Shown here in pieces: positions 7,622-16,627 of a stretch of DNA of 64,000 nucleotides; position 1 is the stretch's first letter, and every line of letters begins with the position of its first letter. The notes below the pieces were generated by a model. It was not told the origin of the DNA and searched no databases. It saw only the letters and a program-made list of their open reading frames with translations. The DNA comes from a virus, in IMG/VR virus record IMGVR_UViG_3300036715_002050, positions 1 to 64,000 of that record, one strand, 5' to 3'. The position numbers and the translations under genes are program-made.

Positions 7622-9634
7622 TTACTCCTTGAATAGCTTCTTCAACAATTGACGCGTTGCTTCTACTTCCGCTTCAGACTTGTGGAATTCTTTGGAAATA
7701 GCTTCCAAACCACCCATCACGTCGTTAAACGAAATGTCCTTAGAAGAGACTTCTGAAACCGGATACGATTGCTTACCGGATTGGTCGCCCTTTTGAGCCT
7801 GGTCGTCCCCGGCCTCTTCCTTTGATGCTTGGTCGCCACCACCTGGCGCCGGTTGCTGTGCTTGCTGTTGCGCTTCGGCTTGCATCTGCTTGGCTTGCAT
7901 GTCCATCTGCTGCTTTTGCATGTCTAGCTGGTTCAAGAACTGAATCCACTGATACCAAAAGGTATTTTGGATAAATTGGTACTTCGGGTCTAACGCTGCT
8001 CCCTTAACCCCGAAGACTTCTTCCAAAATCACACCATAGGGCACGTAGTTTTCGATGATCCCCTTGATAGCCGGGTTCATAGGGAAGTTGCCACCCAGTC
8101 GGTCCGGCAACGCTTCTTTCTCCACCAACGAATAAAGCTCGTTCGGCGTCATGTGAAGTTGAGATTCGATTTGCAGACGTTGGGACTCTTTATCTTGGTC
8201 TACTTTGTCCAAGCCTAACAAATCCACGTAACAGATTTCCGCCAACTCTGGAGCGATCAACGGGAAAATACGGTGGTTGATGAAATCTTGTAAATCCAAC
8301 AACAAAGGTTTGATGCCAGCATCACGTGCTGCTTCTAGTTGGTAGGAATTGCTGGTTTCAGACAACGCTTGACTTTGCGTACCACGGCTCAAATAAGCGT
8401 ACCCGGGGATTTCGACTGGATCCATTTGGAATGCAGACAAAATGATGCGGATGTTGGAGTCATAAAGGTATTGGAACTCCATGTCCTTTTGGCCGGTGTC
8501 CAATGGTTGCCAATTGATTTCGTCGTCCGGACCGATGTTAAAAATCGGTGCGCGCCAAGCATTTTGAGCGCTATTGATAGATGCGTTAAAGTGCTGACGC
8601 AAGTCTTCCAAAGCTTCGTCGTCCACCGCAGATGATTTGATAACCATCATCCCTTTGGTAGCTCGACCGGACTGGAAGTACATCTTATTGTATGTCGTGA
8701 TGTTCAAATGTGTGATCACGTCATTGATTACTTTATCAATAGGCGTCGGTGGATACCCAACCAAGTCTACATTGGTTGTCGGGAACAAGTTGTGCACGAT
8801 CAACTCTTTGTCCGTGAACGCTTGCAACGGCTTCCCATTGATCACTTGGATGTAGGAGTATTCGTTTTTGCGCCATCTATCCAACACGATGGGCGCTACG
8901 ACATCTTCGTTGATTTTGCCGAAGATTTGGTCTAGAGTCTTGTTGGCGTTGTTACGGATGGCTTGCGCTTCTGACCCACCATGCGTAGCAAAGTAAATCG
9001 TACCGGAGTCGACCGGGCGAAATCTGCCGAAAGACTCTTGCTGTGTCGCCGCGTTTTTGCGCTGGATAATTTCTGTAGCAAAGCGACCGAACAACAAGCC
9101 GTCTTGAATAGACAAGCGCAAAAATTGTGGGAAGGTCATGTACTGATTGGGATTCAAATTGTCCAAATGTCCACACGTATATAACAACTTGGACGCTTTT
9201 TCGATCTGCTCCAAAATCTCCTTGCGCTTTTCGGACTTCAAGCCGCGTTCTAATTGCGGCTTGATCGTGATTTTGTACCCAAACGCAAAACGGTCTTTTT
9301 GAGGACGACCGAACATAGAGATTTGGTTAGCTCGGACTTGCAAAATGATAGCGATCAACGGGTCTTGTAAGGACACGCGCTTCAACAACACGTCGGGCAC
9401 CAAGTATTGCTTGGGTTGGTACACCGATGCATAAATGTTGATCAAGTTCGGATCTACTTCGAAAGCTTTACGGGTCGAAGATTGGATCTTGTAGTGGTTA
9501 GTTTGCTCGCCTACAATGAACTCTTTCAAATTCTTTTCCAAAGAAACAGATTCAAGCTGTGCAGCCTTGATCGACTCTTTGTCGTCTTTTTTTAAAGACT
9601 TTAACGCATAGTGAAATTTAGATTTTGGTGCCAT
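7622..9634 (-). CDS. Portal protein
   Basis: This 670-residue protein matches the portal (head-tail connector) family of large myoviruses. The N-terminal part contains the conserved stretch DPLIAIILQVRANQISMFGR. A helical and beta core includes FPQFLRLSIQDGLLFGRFATEI, VHNLFPTTNVDLVGYPPTPID and a stem/tunnel-like segment with GYAYLSRGTQSQALSETSNS near 440. The C-terminus holds a Gln/Met-rich helix (about 560-600, MQKQQMDMQAKQMQAEAQQQ) and ends with an acidic helix. It forms the dodecameric DNA channel at one capsid vertex. It is three bases upstream of the protease and two genes below the large terminase, the usual order. Confidence 0.88.
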   Translation of the reverse strand: MAPKSKFHYALKSLKKDDKESIKAAQLESVSLEKNLKEFIVGEQTNHYKIQSSTRKAFEVDPNLINIYASVYQPKQYLVPDVLLKRVSLQDPLIAIILQVRANQISMFGRPQKDRFAFGYKITIKPQLERGLKSEKRKEILEQIEKASKLLYTCGHLDNLNPNQYMTFPQFLRLSIQDGLLFGRFATEIIQRKNAATQQESFGRFRPVDSGTIYFATHGGSEAQAIRNNANKTLDQIFGKINEDVVAPIVLDRWRKNEYSYIQVINGKPLQAFTDKELIVHNLFPTTNVDLVGYPPTPIDKVINDVITHLNITTYNKMYFQSGRATKGMMVIKSSAVDDEALEDLRQHFNASINSAQNAWRAPIFNIGPDDEINWQPLDTGQKDMEFQYLYDSNIRIILSAFQMDPVEIPGYAYLSRGTQSQALSETSNSYQLEAARDAGIKPLLLDLQDFINHRIFPLIAPELAEICYVDLLGLDKVDQDKESQRLQIESQLHMTPNELYSLVEKEALPDRLGGNFPMNPAIKGIIENYVPYGVILEEVFGVKGAALDPKYQFIQNTFWYQWIQFLNQLDMQKQQMDMQAKQMQAEAQQQAQQPAPGGGDQASKEEAGDDQAQKGDQSGKQSYPVSEVSSKDISFNDVMGGLEAISKEFHKSEAEVEATRQLLKKLFKE

Positions 9635-9642
9635 AACGACCT

Positions 9643-10629
9643 TTATTCTACGCTGAACACAATAAGCTGCATAGAGTTTACCGTAGACTGGTTAATAACG
9701 CTTAACGAAAAAGCGTTACCGACCTTGATTAGAAACCCCACTGATCCTTGTGGAGTCAAAATGGGCTGGATGGTATTACTTACTCCCGAATCACCATTGA
9801 ATTGTACCACTGCCGGTTGATCGGTTTGCACCCACACAAATCTTTTGAATGCATTAAAGAACTGCATTTGGCTGGATGTAGGGACAATGCCACTTTCTAG
9901 TGGAATTGCCGACGATACGGTAGCTTCCACCCATTGCGGTGTAACTTGTGTGACCACATACGCCCCCCACGAAGCCGACGAAAAAGCACCCGATAGCAAC
10001 ATGGTGTCACCGATTTGAACACCGCTGCTAGAGAAGGCTAGTGCTTGGGACTGGGCTGTTACCGCCACCGTTTCAGCTACCCCCACAAAGGGAGCTTGAT
10101 AAGCTCGGATGCAAGTGATAAAGGTGGACGACTTGGCGATGATTTGCCACGTACCCTGGTTTAAGTAGCTAAAAGGACCTGTGGAGTCGCCCGTAGTAAG
10201 CCCGGGAACAAAAAAGATATCCCCCACCACACATGTGACAAACGAGCCTGCACCCGAAGCAATCGTAAACGTCGCGGTAGCATTGTTGTTGATTGTCACC
10301 ACCACGCTACACGCGTTCAAGTTGATGTTACGATCAGTGCGGAAGTTAGCTAGTCCGGCTGTAGTCCATCTGTAAGTGCTGTTTAAGACAGGGTTGATGG
10401 TGACAGCAAAAGACATGACCCCATCGATGCCAGTCGTGTCTACACCACTAAAAACGGACTTGGTGCCACTAGGAGGTATGGTGAACACCGCAGTCTGCGG
10501 GTTCGAACAAGTCATCCCTTGAATGACCTGCAAAAAGTCCGGTACGCGTTTACGTGGGTTAAATTGGTTTTGGGGGTCCAAAGCGACGGTCAAGTCCGCG
10601 TTGAAGTTTAGTTGTGTGCTTTGAGCCAT
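9643..10629 (-). CDS. Virion structural protein between terminase and portal
   Basis: This 328-residue protein is almost entirely beta-prone (Thr, Val, Ser, Ala, Phe), without charged helices or catalytic motifs. A repeated pattern of GDIFFVPG…, GDTMLLSGAF… and WQIIAKSSTFITCIRAYQ suggests tandem beta-barrel or Ig-like units. It starts MAQSTQLNFNADLTVALDP and is preceded by a ribosome site (AAAGGAATAAC). It lies between the large terminase and portal genes. A head-completion, decoration or neck protein is plausible; I do not recognise the family. Confidence 0.5.
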   Translation of the reverse strand: MAQSTQLNFNADLTVALDPQNQFNPRKRVPDFLQVIQGMTCSNPQTAVFTIPPSGTKSVFSGVDTTGIDGVMSFAVTINPVLNSTYRWTTAGLANFRTDRNINLNACSVVVTINNNATATFTIASGAGSFVTCVVGDIFFVPGLTTGDSTGPFSYLNQGTWQIIAKSSTFITCIRAYQAPFVGVAETVAVTAQSQALAFSSSGVQIGDTMLLSGAFSSASWGAYVVTQVTPQWVEATVSSAIPLESGIVPTSSQMQFFNAFKRFVWVQTDQPAVVQFNGDSGVSNTIQPILTPQGSVGFLIKVGNAFSLSVINQSTVNSMQLIVFSVE

Positions 10630-10671
10630 AGTTATTCCTTTGGTGGCAAAGATTACTTTATGACGATACCG

Positions 10672-12582
10672 TTAAAAAGTAGCCTTGAACCCTTTCTTTT
10701 TGATAATGCCACCATCTCCTTCACGAACAAGGTCGTGCGTAAGCTCTTTTAAGGTTTCTGAAATGACTTCGTCAGCAGACTGTGGTTTATATTCTTCGGG
10801 TGCGTTGTAATCCCCGGCTTTAGGCAAGCGCATCTTCATTTGACCGTTAGATAAGAATAAGTTGATGATCAAGTAGCGTAAGGCGTCCAAAGCATGGTCA
10901 GCTTGGTGCGGCGCTGGCACGTCCAACGTGTTCCCGGCGGCATCTACCTTCCAAGAATACCCTTGGAATTCCGTTACCAGCGGAGCGCAAGCGTCTCCTT
11001 CCAAAATATAGACTTCGGGTGGTTCGTCTGGTGCAGGGAACAATTTATTGCGTACAGATTCGATACCGATATTGATTTCGCCCTTGGACCAGTTCATCAA
11101 GCGGAACCCGTACTTAGAAAAAGCTTCGTTGGCATCTGCGGAGGCGGTATCAGAGAAGATAACCGGCTCCCACACCAAGCGGTTTTTGCAATAGCGCATA
11201 CGGTCGTTTAATTCTACGCGCAACAAATAGATCACGTCGAAAACGAACAAGTAATTGCCGACCACGACACCGGAAACCACGGAAAAGGGGTCGGTGTACC
11301 CATGGTCCATTCCGGCGAAGAACATGCTTTGGGCGTTAGGTAAGCGCATTAACATACGGATAAGCTCTTGCTGCGTCATCTTGTCTTCGTAATGGTTACC
11401 CGTAATCATGGTCGCCATACGTTGAGCTGAAATAACATGCTTAGCTTTATCAAAGCGCGGGTAAATCAACCCGGACTTGGACGGTTCCCAGCACATCAAT
11501 TGGGATTTGATGATGTCCAAGTCGGCGTCTTTGATTTCGTCGATAGTGGAATCAATCTCTTTCAACATCTTGGTGTGCGTAGACTTTTGTTCTGTAGCCA
11601 AACGTCCTAGGCACCCTGCAAAGATCGGACACTTGACACATCCAGCATAGCCTTTATGCTTCGTAAACTTATCTTGCTCCGGCAAAGGCAAGTCGTCAAA
11701 GTCTTGCTGTGAAATAGTCAAAAATTGGTCACGATTGACGTACAAATCGACCATGGGTTGTGCTGGTAAATGTCGTTCGGGCTCGCAAGACTCTGTCGTG
11801 TCAATAATATTCCAATGCAACACGCGCGTGTTGGTCTTTTCAGCTTCATCGATCATCTTTTGGACTGGACCGACCGAACTCTTTCTGGTAGAAGTGTAAA
11901 AAGACAGCGGACGACCACCTGTGCGAGGCGATGTAGGAATGCGCTTGGCTTCGCGGATGACGTTGTTGTCAATCAAGTCCAATTCGTCTAGAGTCAACAG
12001 TGGCGCATGCTGGCCGTTGGTAGATTCTACCGTCGCCACAACGATACGGATCTTATTAACTTCAAACATGTATTCAGACTTCTTCGAACCGTCTAGCGCT
12101 TCCCACATCTTGGGCGTAATCTCTTTGCCAGTCGAGTAATGGGCGTAGCGCCCAATCGACAATTCTTTGGAGTTCTTGGTCATCGATGCTTCAATAATCA
12201 CAGGCATAGCCAAAAAGCCTTCGATGTATTCCTTGCACTTGTCGGACTGGTCCTTCAAAGCGGCACCGTGTACAACGTCTCGCTTCAAATGCAACAAAAA
12301 CAATAGTTCGATAATGGCGCTGGATAATGTCTTCCCACCAGCACGGTTTGCGTAGGAAACTACCGAACGGTAAGGCTGCTTGCCCGAGCGCGCGTTCTTA
12401 TAGATTTCCCAGACCATTTCAAACGGACTGGATGTAGATTCTGCGTCTACATGGTGATCGATCAGTTCGATATTCAAGAACAGCTTCAACCACGACTTGA
12501 GTTCACTGGCTGTTTCACAAGGCTTATACAAAACCTTGCGCTTCAAGTCTACTTCTTTTTGATAGTCACTTATGGTGGGCAT
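10672..12582 (-). CDS. terL: Terminase large subunit (packaging ATPase/nuclease)
   Basis: This 636-residue protein powers DNA packaging and cuts the concatemer. The ATPase domain has a Walker A of the form NRAGGKT (79-85) and Walker B LLTLDE (193-198). The RNase H-like nuclease domain shows acidic residues at D424 (AGMDHGYTDP), D476 (IFSDTASAD) and D564 (QADHALDAL). A cysteine cluster C313-x2-C316-x5-C322 in the linker could bind zinc. Its start codon overlaps the stop of the upstream gene (TAATG), implying translational coupling. The assignment rests on the complete motif set and the portal and capsid genes downstream. Confidence 0.92.
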   Translation of the reverse strand: MPTISDYQKEVDLKRKVLYKPCETASELKSWLKLFLNIELIDHHVDAESTSSPFEMVWEIYKNARSGKQPYRSVVSYANRAGGKTLSSAIIELLFLLHLKRDVVHGAALKDQSDKCKEYIEGFLAMPVIIEASMTKNSKELSIGRYAHYSTGKEITPKMWEALDGSKKSEYMFEVNKIRIVVATVESTNGQHAPLLTLDELDLIDNNVIREAKRIPTSPRTGGRPLSFYTSTRKSSVGPVQKMIDEAEKTNTRVLHWNIIDTTESCEPERHLPAQPMVDLYVNRDQFLTISQQDFDDLPLPEQDKFTKHKGYAGCVKCPIFAGCLGRLATEQKSTHTKMLKEIDSTIDEIKDADLDIIKSQLMCWEPSKSGLIYPRFDKAKHVISAQRMATMITGNHYEDKMTQQELIRMLMRLPNAQSMFFAGMDHGYTDPFSVVSGVVVGNYLFVFDVIYLLRVELNDRMRYCKNRLVWEPVIFSDTASADANEAFSKYGFRLMNWSKGEINIGIESVRNKLFPAPDEPPEVYILEGDACAPLVTEFQGYSWKVDAAGNTLDVPAPHQADHALDALRYLIINLFLSNGQMKMRLPKAGDYNAPEEYKPQSADEVISETLKELTHDLVREGDGGIIKKKGFKATF

Positions 12583-13217
12583 TATTCGTCCTCATCCGGT
12601 TTGTCTTTACGTTTTGCTTTAGCGCTTTCTAGCTGTTTCAAAACGTCCGTTACAGACTCTTCGGCTTGCTGAATCGCCGGGACCGCGTTCGGCACTACAG
12701 TGATAGCTTCTTTACGTCCACGTTTATTCTCTACAACCACCTTGGCGACCTTGTCTTTCCCCGCCATCGTCTGGAACATCTTGGCGACCGCTGTGTATTT
12801 TTCCATGTCGTTTAAGTCCATACCTTGCAAGTCCGATTCGTCGCCCGACGCCAAATATCTTTTCAACTTGCCGCCCTGTAACTTATGCGTGGCTTTCATG
12901 TATGTCGACAAATATTCTACCGATTCACTAGCCGTGTTAATAAAACGGATCGACACGTTTTCCATGATCTGATTTAACGCTTCGTCCCGGCGATCAAACC
13001 AACGGAAACGCAAACAGGCATCGACCACGTGACCAAAAGTCACGTGGTCGTCATTTTCGTAGGCTGCTACGTGAATATCTTTTAACGACCTCCCCTGCAA
13101 GAACTGGTTGTACCAAGGGAGCGTCTTTTGCAACCCCATAGGCAGCCTCTTGTTCTCACGAAACGCCGCTAATGCTTCCGCTTCTAGTTCTGATAAATCT
13201 TCTTCACGTAGACCCAT
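12582..13217 (-). CDS. Protein coupled to terminase, possible small terminase subunit
   Basis: This 211-residue, mostly helical protein lies immediately upstream of terL with overlapping stop and start codons. It opens with an acidic helix (LREEDLSELEAEALAAFREN), has a central helical core and ends in a Lys/Glu-rich tail (ESAKAKRKDKPDEDE). Position and size fit a DNA-recognising small terminase subunit. The segment VTFGHVVDACLRFRWFDRRDE could include a DNA-binding helix pair. I see no diagnostic motif, so the call is contextual. A 12-bp perfect hairpin (13022-13050) lies inside the coding sequence. Confidence 0.4.
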   Translation of the reverse strand: MGLREEDLSELEAEALAAFRENKRLPMGLQKTLPWYNQFLQGRSLKDIHVAAYENDDHVTFGHVVDACLRFRWFDRRDEALNQIMENVSIRFINTASESVEYLSTYMKATHKLQGGKLKRYLASGDESDLQGMDLNDMEKYTAVAKMFQTMAGKDKVAKVVVENKRGRKEAITVVPNAVPAIQQAEESVTDVLKQLESAKAKRKDKPDEDE

Positions 13218-13618
13218 TAATTACCTCGTTTGAATTTCTTGGTCGGGACTTTTTTGTCCACCTTTTTAACCGTTTCCTTAACCGATTTTTTGGTCTTCTT
13301 GGGCGCGTCGGTGGCTGCGGGCGCTGCATAGGTGACGCACGTTGTCACGTCTTTACCCAACAACCATTTAATCGATGGCTGTAACAAGTTGAACATCTTG
13401 TCGAAGTGCTCACCCATGTCCAAGTTAGCTGGATATCGAACTGTTAACTCCTTAGTCTCTGCGTCATAGTCGAATTCCGGTGGCACCCTCAAATCGGGAA
13501 CCAACGCCATGAACCAGTAAGCCAATTGCACGAGTTGCAGTTCGTGGATCACCCCTTGGTGTACGGTCAAATCCCGCAACGACAACAGCTTCTTTTGGGC
13601 TTCAGTTAGTCCGGGCAT
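13217..13618 (-). CDS. Hypothetical protein with basic C-terminal tail
   Basis: A 133-residue protein with an N-terminal helical domain (LTEAQKKLLSLRDLTVHQG), a middle part with strands (ELTVRYPANLDMGEHFDK), and a strongly basic, disordered tail (KKTKKSVKETVKKVDKKVPT). The start codon shares a base with the stop of the next gene (TAATG), so translation is coupled. The tail suggests nucleic-acid contact, possibly in packaging or recombination, given the terminase on one side and an SbcD-like nuclease on the other. Family not recognised. Confidence 0.5.
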   Translation of the reverse strand: MPGLTEAQKKLLSLRDLTVHQGVIHELQLVQLAYWFMALVPDLRVPPEFDYDAETKELTVRYPANLDMGEHFDKMFNLLQPSIKWLLGKDVTTCVTYAAPAATDAPKKTKKSVKETVKKVDKKVPTKKFKRGN

Positions 13619-13959
13619 GATTCGTCACATCCAAAAACATCTTTTACGGTGGGAGCCTTGCGACCATCAAGCCACGTCCAAGTTTTATCGAATGAACCAT
13701 TAAAAACACCACTAAAATAAGTAATGACCGGGTCTAGCGGCGGATTGGTTTGGATCGTTCCCGGCCCCATGCGGGGCCACCACGGGTTGCTGTTCGGCCC
13801 AATTAAGTCGGGGGCAGGTGGAGTGATTTGATAAAGCTGCAGATCGTGGAAGGATGCTGCCACCAACAATGCTGGCAAATGCTTTGCCACTTGTTCTAGT
13901 TCTGTTGATTCACATTCTACCAAGCATTCTTTTTGTCCATTTTTAAAAGTTAGTTTCAT
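13606..13959 (-). CDS. Hypothetical protein, Pro/Trp-rich middle
   Basis: A 117-residue protein beginning MKLTFKNGQKECLVECEST, with a helix that contains VAKHLPALLVAASFHDL. A proline-, glycine- and tryptophan-rich centre follows (PNSNPWWPRMGPGTIQTNPP). A segment near the end resembles a WLDGRKAPTVKDVFG turn. It overlaps the next gene by 13 nt and the SbcD-like gene by 4 nt (ATGA), so it is part of one operon. No known family recognised. Confidence 0.5.
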   Translation of the reverse strand: MKLTFKNGQKECLVECESTELEQVAKHLPALLVAASFHDLQLYQITPPAPDLIGPNSNPWWPRMGPGTIQTNPPLDPVITYFSGVFNGSFDKTWTWLDGRKAPTVKDVFGCDESCPD

Positions 13960-15062
13960 TTAGTTAAGCTCCGGGTAATTACTTCACGAGCCTTGGCGGC
14001 TACGATGGTCATATCTACTCCATGTGTAGGAGTGTGTTGTGGTACGAACTTTTCGAAAGCTACCAAAATACCGTCGGACTCTTTAGCTGTCGTGCGTGTC
14101 TTAGCACGCGGATAGGTGCGGATGCGTACGCTCGACGGGATAACTTTTTTGCGTTGGCTAATATAGTCATGTGTCCCATACAGATCAACGACAATAGCAT
14201 TCCCAGCATCAATAGCGGCATGTAGCACCCCGTCGTCTAGTGGTTCTTCTTCACGATCAGCAAATGCCACCATTTTAGTGACGCAATGTTCTGTAGGAAA
14301 CTGACGTAAATCTTTTACCATTACCATTTCACGAGCGTCTACGGTATAAAGATGGATAAACTTTTCTTGGTTGCTGTCTAACACCCCACGCCATCTTGGA
14401 GAACCAACGTAATGCAACTTTCCTACGTCAGCATGGTTGTGGATATGTCCCGATACGATCTTTTCTTGTGGGACCAAGTTGGCGTCCGTACCGTCTTCAA
14501 TAGGGAAGCCGTTTTCGTAACGAGCGCCGTTAAAAGACTGGTGGCAAAAGACCATCCGTGTTTCTAACTGTGCGAACGTAGAACATGGCAAGTCTAAAGA
14601 GTAAATGGGTTGAGCGTACTTGTGGCACTGTAACAAGAACAAGTCGTTGCTGTGGTAGTACGGCAAAAATAGCATCCGGTCTTTGTGCCAAGGCTGGGTT
14701 ACAACTCGAACACGTGGATAACCAGCAAAAAAGTCCATAGATGTGGTGGAATTCACGTCTTTGGAATTCGCTTGGTCATGGTTACCAGCCAACAGTACGA
14801 TGGTGGCATCGGGACCACCGTGTCCGGCAATCTCGTCCAACCCCGCCGATAACGATCTGAGTTGCGTGGACCAAAAGTCCATCACATACGCATCCAAGAT
14901 GGCGTGGTTATGGGTTTGGTCGCCCATGAACACCACGTAGTCCGGAGTATGTTCGTAGCACAACTTCTGTACATAAGACATAAGGTTTTTGCACTCATCG
15001 ATCTCATTGCGAACGACGTGCATGTCCCCTATGACCAACACTTTTTTGAGTGACGTATCCAT
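13956..15062 (-). CDS. SbcD/Mre11-like recombination nuclease (T4 gp47 type)
   Basis: This 368-residue calcineurin-type phosphoesterase has the full metal-site set: D13 and H15 (IGDMHV), D48 (FMGDQTHN), N94-H95-D96 (AGNHDQ), H174 (FCHQSFNG) and H206/H208 (SGHIHNH). The family (SbcD, Mre11, T4 gp47) works as the nuclease partner of an SbcC/Rad50/gp46 ATPase in DNA end processing and recombination-dependent replication. The partner is present at 21406-23571 on the other strand. The gene is coupled to its neighbours (overlaps of 1 and 4 nt). Confidence is high for the fold and good for the gp47 role. Confidence 0.82.
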   Translation of the reverse strand: MDTSLKKVLVIGDMHVVRNEIDECKNLMSYVQKLCYEHTPDYVVFMGDQTHNHAILDAYVMDFWSTQLRSLSAGLDEIAGHGGPDATIVLLAGNHDQANSKDVNSTTSMDFFAGYPRVRVVTQPWHKDRMLFLPYYHSNDLFLLQCHKYAQPIYSLDLPCSTFAQLETRMVFCHQSFNGARYENGFPIEDGTDANLVPQEKIVSGHIHNHADVGKLHYVGSPRWRGVLDSNQEKFIHLYTVDAREMVMVKDLRQFPTEHCVTKMVAFADREEEPLDDGVLHAAIDAGNAIVVDLYGTHDYISQRKKVIPSSVRIRTYPRAKTRTTAKESDGILVAFEKFVPQHTPTHGVDMTIVAAKAREVITRSLTK

Positions 15063-15604
15063 TACTTAAACTTTAGTTCGCCGGGACGTTGTGGTCCGCC
15101 AACAATGATCTTTGAATCGTTCAATCGCACACCACTTTGCTGAGTTAGAGTGCCGGGTGTAAGGTCATAATCGCCCGATTCCAAAGCGGTTTTCAACTTG
15201 TCTAACTCCTTTGCTAAATTAAAATCTTCAAGCGTAACGCTTTGGGCTTTTTGGATAGAGATTTGGTCTTCTATCGTGTCCTTCAAAACGTCTGCCTCTT
15301 CTATTAACACAATAAAGGCTGGATCGATTGGCATCAAAACGAATTCTGTGCCACCTAGTCGGTGACGCTTCTGCGCCCATGGCTGCAAGTTGCACTCCCC
15401 AAGCACGTAAAGCTTTGTGCCCGCACGCCACTGATCACAATCAAACAGCGTTACCACTTCACGCAGTTCACCTTGCTGGGTCTTCTTCCACTTAGGCTTG
15501 GCTTCGACCGGCGCTTCTTCTGTGGGCTCGGAGCCCTTCTTTTGAACGATTTCGACAGGGAACGGTGCAATCGCCACACGACCTGCAAAAGTTTTTGTTG
15601 TCAT
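15062..15604 (-). CDS. GroES/gp31-like co-chaperonin (probable)
   Basis: I chose the ATG at 15604 because AAAGGAAAACCT precedes it and an upstream start would overlap the sigma gene; this gives 180 residues. The N-terminal strand GRVAIAPFPVE resembles the first strand of GroES. After a charged, flexible stretch (about 20-45, a possible mobile loop) the segment GTKLYVLGECNLQPW and the closing EFVLMPIDPAFIVLIEE recall the GroES G-strand and its final LIMxxxDILAIVE motif. A C-terminal extension of about 75 residues is extra. A GroEL-like gene at 19360 supports a chaperonin lid, as T4 gp31 does for capsid folding. The similarity is by eye and moderate. Confidence 0.5.
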   Translation of the reverse strand: MTTKTFAGRVAIAPFPVEIVQKKGSEPTEEAPVEAKPKWKKTQQGELREVVTLFDCDQWRAGTKLYVLGECNLQPWAQKRHRLGGTEFVLMPIDPAFIVLIEEADVLKDTIEDQISIQKAQSVTLEDFNLAKELDKLKTALESGDYDLTPGTLTQQSGVRLNDSKIIVGGPQRPGELKFK

Positions 15605-15614
15605 AGGTTTTCCT

Positions 15615-16619
15615 TTAAATTCCAAAATGCGCTCGTAATAACTTTTGTTCAAACATCGGCAAACAATGCAAAGCACGAGTCATTTTTCTGTACACATCCA
15701 TTTTTTCTGATACCGCATCTGGTTGCACTGTCGTCGCTGATGGTGTTACATCTATCAATGATGGAGCACCCTCTTCTGTGTCGTCACTTTTACCAAACAG
15801 CGACAAGTGCGACGATGCAGACATTATATCTTGCACGTCGCTCTCAGTCAATGCGCAATTTTCGCCAATTTCTTGATTGATTCTATCAGCGGTTGCGGCT
15901 GCACTCAATCCGTCCTTTCGGCATTTGTTTGCTTTGTAAATAATTCGACGATCATCGGGTAGGAAGTGCACCATCGTAGAAGAGTATTCTTTGATGTGTC
16001 CTGCAGTGATGCGCCCGATGATAACAGAACGAAACACCTTGGTGAATGGTGGCACAAACTTGTCGATGGCTGTCAACAACCCTTCTTGGGCGATCTGGAT
16101 CAGATCCATGTACTCCAAGTGACTGTGGGGAGTAGTGTTCCAAAACTTCTTGCATCTGTTCAACGCCAGCGGCGCGTTAGTGCGGGCAATAACCATCCGT
16201 TGACTTTCTACTTTTTGGTAGATCGCCCACAACGACGGCAAGTTCTGCGGGGTGACTTTTAACCGCTTTAACCAAAAAGACAACATGGGGTGATTGATTC
16301 TGTAGGTTGATAGTGCCGTCAAATTCCGCTGTTGCAAGTGACCGGTAATTTCCGACGAAAACTTGGTTTGACGCTCTCGGAAATACGGTCGAGCCGCCAA
16401 GATATTACATTTTTCTTTGGTGATGAAGTCCACGAACACGCCATAGGCGGTATCTGCTAATTGCAACGCGATAAGTTCGTCAACAAAGTCGCGTTCGTAC
16501 TGGATTAAGTCCATAACTTGGGTGCGTTGGAGTTCAAAAAACTCTTGGGACGAGAAATCCAACCCCATTTTGGCGATATCTTGGTCCAAGTATTGTAAAT
16601 AGTTATTGTAGTTAGACAT
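15615..16619 (-). CDS. RNA polymerase sigma factor, lacks region 4.2
   Basis: This 334-residue protein carries sigma70 region 2: NAPLALNRCKKFW (148-160, 2.1), MDLIQIAQEGLLTAIDKF (171-188, 2.2) and FRSVIIGRITAGHIKEYSST (196-215, 2.3-2.4). A middle part with ADRINQEIGE may correspond to region 3. The protein stops at RALHCLPMFEQKLLRAHFGI, which matches the first helix of region 4 only, so the -35-binding helix-turn-helix is absent. T4 late sigma gp55 similarly lacks a standard region 4 and reads only the -10 element. It probably directs host RNA polymerase to phage late promoters. The stop is 10 nt before the next start, so the truncation is unlikely to be a frameshift. Confidence 0.75.
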   Translation of the reverse strand: MSNYNNYLQYLDQDIAKMGLDFSSQEFFELQRTQVMDLIQYERDFVDELIALQLADTAYGVFVDFITKEKCNILAARPYFRERQTKFSSEITGHLQQRNLTALSTYRINHPMLSFWLKRLKVTPQNLPSLWAIYQKVESQRMVIARTNAPLALNRCKKFWNTTPHSHLEYMDLIQIAQEGLLTAIDKFVPPFTKVFRSVIIGRITAGHIKEYSSTMVHFLPDDRRIIYKANKCRKDGLSAAATADRINQEIGENCALTESDVQDIMSASSHLSLFGKSDDTEEGAPSLIDVTPSATTVQPDAVSEKMDVYRKMTRALHCLPMFEQKLLRAHFGI

Positions 16620-16627
16620 AAATTCCT

